DNA from: an uncultured Oscillospiraceae bacterium
Lineage (GTDB): Bacteria > Bacillota > Clostridia > Oscillospirales > Oscillospiraceae
DNA: 5,813 bases
Direction of reading: 5' to 3'
Assembly: GCA_944385195.1 (NCBI GenBank)
Contig: CALWWH010000035.1
Span: 1 to 5,813 of the forward strand
The notes beneath the pieces were generated by a model. It did no database searches, was not told the origin of the DNA, and saw only the letters and a program-made list of their open reading frames with translations. Below, piece by piece: positions 4,918 to 5,813 of the stretch; positions within the stretch are counted from its first letter, which is position 1; the number at the start of each line of letters is the position of its first letter. Made by a program: the position numbers and the translations under genes.

Positions 4918-5813
4918 AGTCTTCCTGAACGTAGTCGGCAGCAGCCTCACCGGCAAAGCGGCCGGTGTTCAGGCAGTAGCCCATGGTGTTGCCGGGCAGC
5001 AGGAACATATAGCTATCGCCGTAGATGGTGCAGGTATCGGTACCAGCAGCATACAGACCGGGAATCTTGTTCCAGTTGTCGTCCAGGACTTCACAATTGT
5101 CATTAATTTTGATACCGCCCAGGGTACCATAGCCGCCCGGACGGAAACGTCCGGCATAAAACGGACCCTTTGCGATGGGTTTCATAAACGCTCTGGGCTT
5201 ATAGAACTTGGTGTCGGCGCTGGCGCACATCTCGTTATACTCCTCGACCGTGTCCAGGAAGGTATCAACATCCGTAATGCCCAGCTTCTGGGCCAACTCC
5301 TCGAGGGTATCGGCGCTGACAATATCAGGGTTTCCGTTGGCAACTTCGCTCTCAAAGACATCGAGGAAGTCGCTGACGTCGTCGGGGTGGTGGACGAAGT
5401 TGGCCACATCAACGCCGTTTTTCATGTACCTCTTCACGATAGCACTGTCCAGGATGGAAAAGCCGATGGCACCGCGCTGTGCCATAATGGCGTTGCCGCA
5501 GAAGGTGTTGTTCTGCATTTGCTCCTCGTTGATGAAGCGGCGGCCGTCCAGGTTCACCATCAGGTTAGGCTGCATGAAGACCGCAGGAATGCAGTCGGGG
5601 CCGTGGTCCGCTACGGGCAGCAGATAAATCATCTCGACGTTCATGGGTGTGGTAGCCGCGCCGACCTCCTGGGCCATGCGGATGCCGTCGCCCTTGAGTC
5701 CGGGGATGGCAAAGTTGAACATATTCTCCTGGTTGATGTAGCCCGTGCGCTCCTTCATCATCTCGGTGTTGTCCCCATCGCCACCGAGGCAGACCATTCC
5801 CGCCTCGGAGTTG
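4916..5813 (-). CDS. FAD-dependent fumarate-reductase/KstD-like oxidoreductase, C-terminal part (5' end outside window)
   Basis: The frame is open to the window edge, with about 298 residues before the TGA. The visible part runs from the end of the first FAD-fold segment (AGMVCLGGDGDN, like VILATGGFGGN of the family), through GLKGDGIRMAQEVGA, where the capping domain joins, and a NLDGRRFINEE strand. It ends with the FAD-closing segment GYGTLGGIKIN...IPGLYAAGTD...PGNTMGYCLNTGR. This order is that of the soluble fumarate reductase (Fcc3)/urocanate reductase/3-ketosteroid dehydrogenase superfamily, which reduce or oxidise activated C=C/C-C bonds with a non-covalent FAD. No Arg lies between FINEE and AIMAQ, where fumarate reductases carry their catalytic Arg; the HHTMGG-type His is replaced by GYGTLGG, and the substrate-binding Arg of RLGGN by PGNTMG. 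A dicarboxylate substrate is therefore unlikely and the real acceptor is unknown. It is the first visible gene of the operon and probably its terminal reductase (inference). Whether it has a signal peptide or extra N-terminal flavin or haem domain cannot be seen. Confidence 0.88.
   Translation of the reverse strand, partial: NSEAGMVCLGGDGDNTEMMKERTGYINQENMFNFAIPGLKGDGIRMAQEVGAATTPMNVEMIYLLPVADHGPDCIPAVFMQPNLMVNLDGRRFINEEQMQNNTFCGNAIMAQRGAIGFSILDSAIVKRYMKNGVDVANFVHHPDDVSDFLDVFESEVANGNPDIVSADTLEELAQKLGITDVDTFLDTVEEYNEMCASADTKFYKPRAFMKPIAKGPFYAGRFRPGGYGTLGGIKINDNCEVLDDNWNKIPGLYAAGTDTCTIYGDSYMFLLPGNTMGYCLNTGRFAGEAAADYVQED

Noticed and set aside
4897..4956. Upstream ATG at 4956 as the start of the fusion gene
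   Set aside because: It would overlap the preceding gene by 41 nt and add 20 residues with no family resemblance. The [2Fe-2S] domain starts normally at ATG 4896.
3877..5106. Long open frame (409 codons) on the + strand opposite the fusion gene, and similar ones at 2782-3864 and 838-1698
   Set aside because: They lie exactly codon-on-codon opposite strongly conserved minus-strand genes. Antisense stops there need TTA, CTA or TCA codons in the sense strand, which this GC-rich gene set rarely uses, so long open antisense frames are expected. Their translations show no recognisable motifs.
1..5813. CRISPR arrays, tRNA/rRNA genes, insertion sequences or direct repeats
   Set aside because: I looked and saw none; the window is almost entirely coding apart from the short gaps described.

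Overview
The window looks like a piece of the chromosome of an anaerobic Firmicute, most likely a gut Clostridia/Oscillospiraceae-type bacterium. This rests on three things: a moderately high GC content, strong AGGAG-type ribosome binding sites, and a soluble flavin/iron-sulfur redox operon with HydB/HndC-type and NuoG-type modules. The lineage is an inference from gene content and style; there is no rRNA or other taxonomic marker.

Layout. The left end (1-678, + strand) is the C-terminal part of an ABC-F family ATPase, with the second nucleotide-binding domain and a C-terminal coiled coil. It converges on a minus-strand operon that fills the rest of the window. A strong hairpin (687-718) between the two converging stop codons can act as a shared terminator, and its T-tract favours the minus-strand operon. 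The operon, read right to left, holds: (1) the C-terminal ~300 residues of a fumarate-reductase/KstD-like FAD-dependent oxidoreductase (4916-5813, N-terminus outside the window); (2) a 712-residue fusion of a NuoG/HndD-like iron-sulfur N-terminus with a GltD/NfnB-like FAD and NAD(P)-binding module (2758-4896); (3) a 356-residue NuoF/HydB/HndC relative that keeps the SLBB, N3-cluster and 2x[4Fe-4S] ferredoxin parts but appears to have lost the NADH/FMN-binding core (1691-2761); (4) a 312-residue flavodoxin-fold iron-sulfur flavoprotein with a C-terminal zinc-ribbon-like domain (721-1659). The genes are 19 nt apart, overlapping by 4 nt (ATGA), and 31 nt apart, so they are very likely co-transcribed.

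Inferred joint function. The simplest reading is a soluble electron-transfer chain. NAD(P)H is oxidised at the GltD-like flavin module, electrons pass through the NuoG-like and NuoF-like iron-sulfur relay, and they reach the flavin reductase (and/or the flavodoxin-like protein), which reduces an unknown, probably unsaturated, organic acceptor. No membrane segment, haem or quinone module is visible. The terminal reductase lacks residues typical of fumarate reductases at the positions I could align by eye, so its substrate cannot be named. The combination of a NuoG-GltD fusion, a catalytically stripped NuoF-like subunit and an FAD reductase is the most interesting content of the window.
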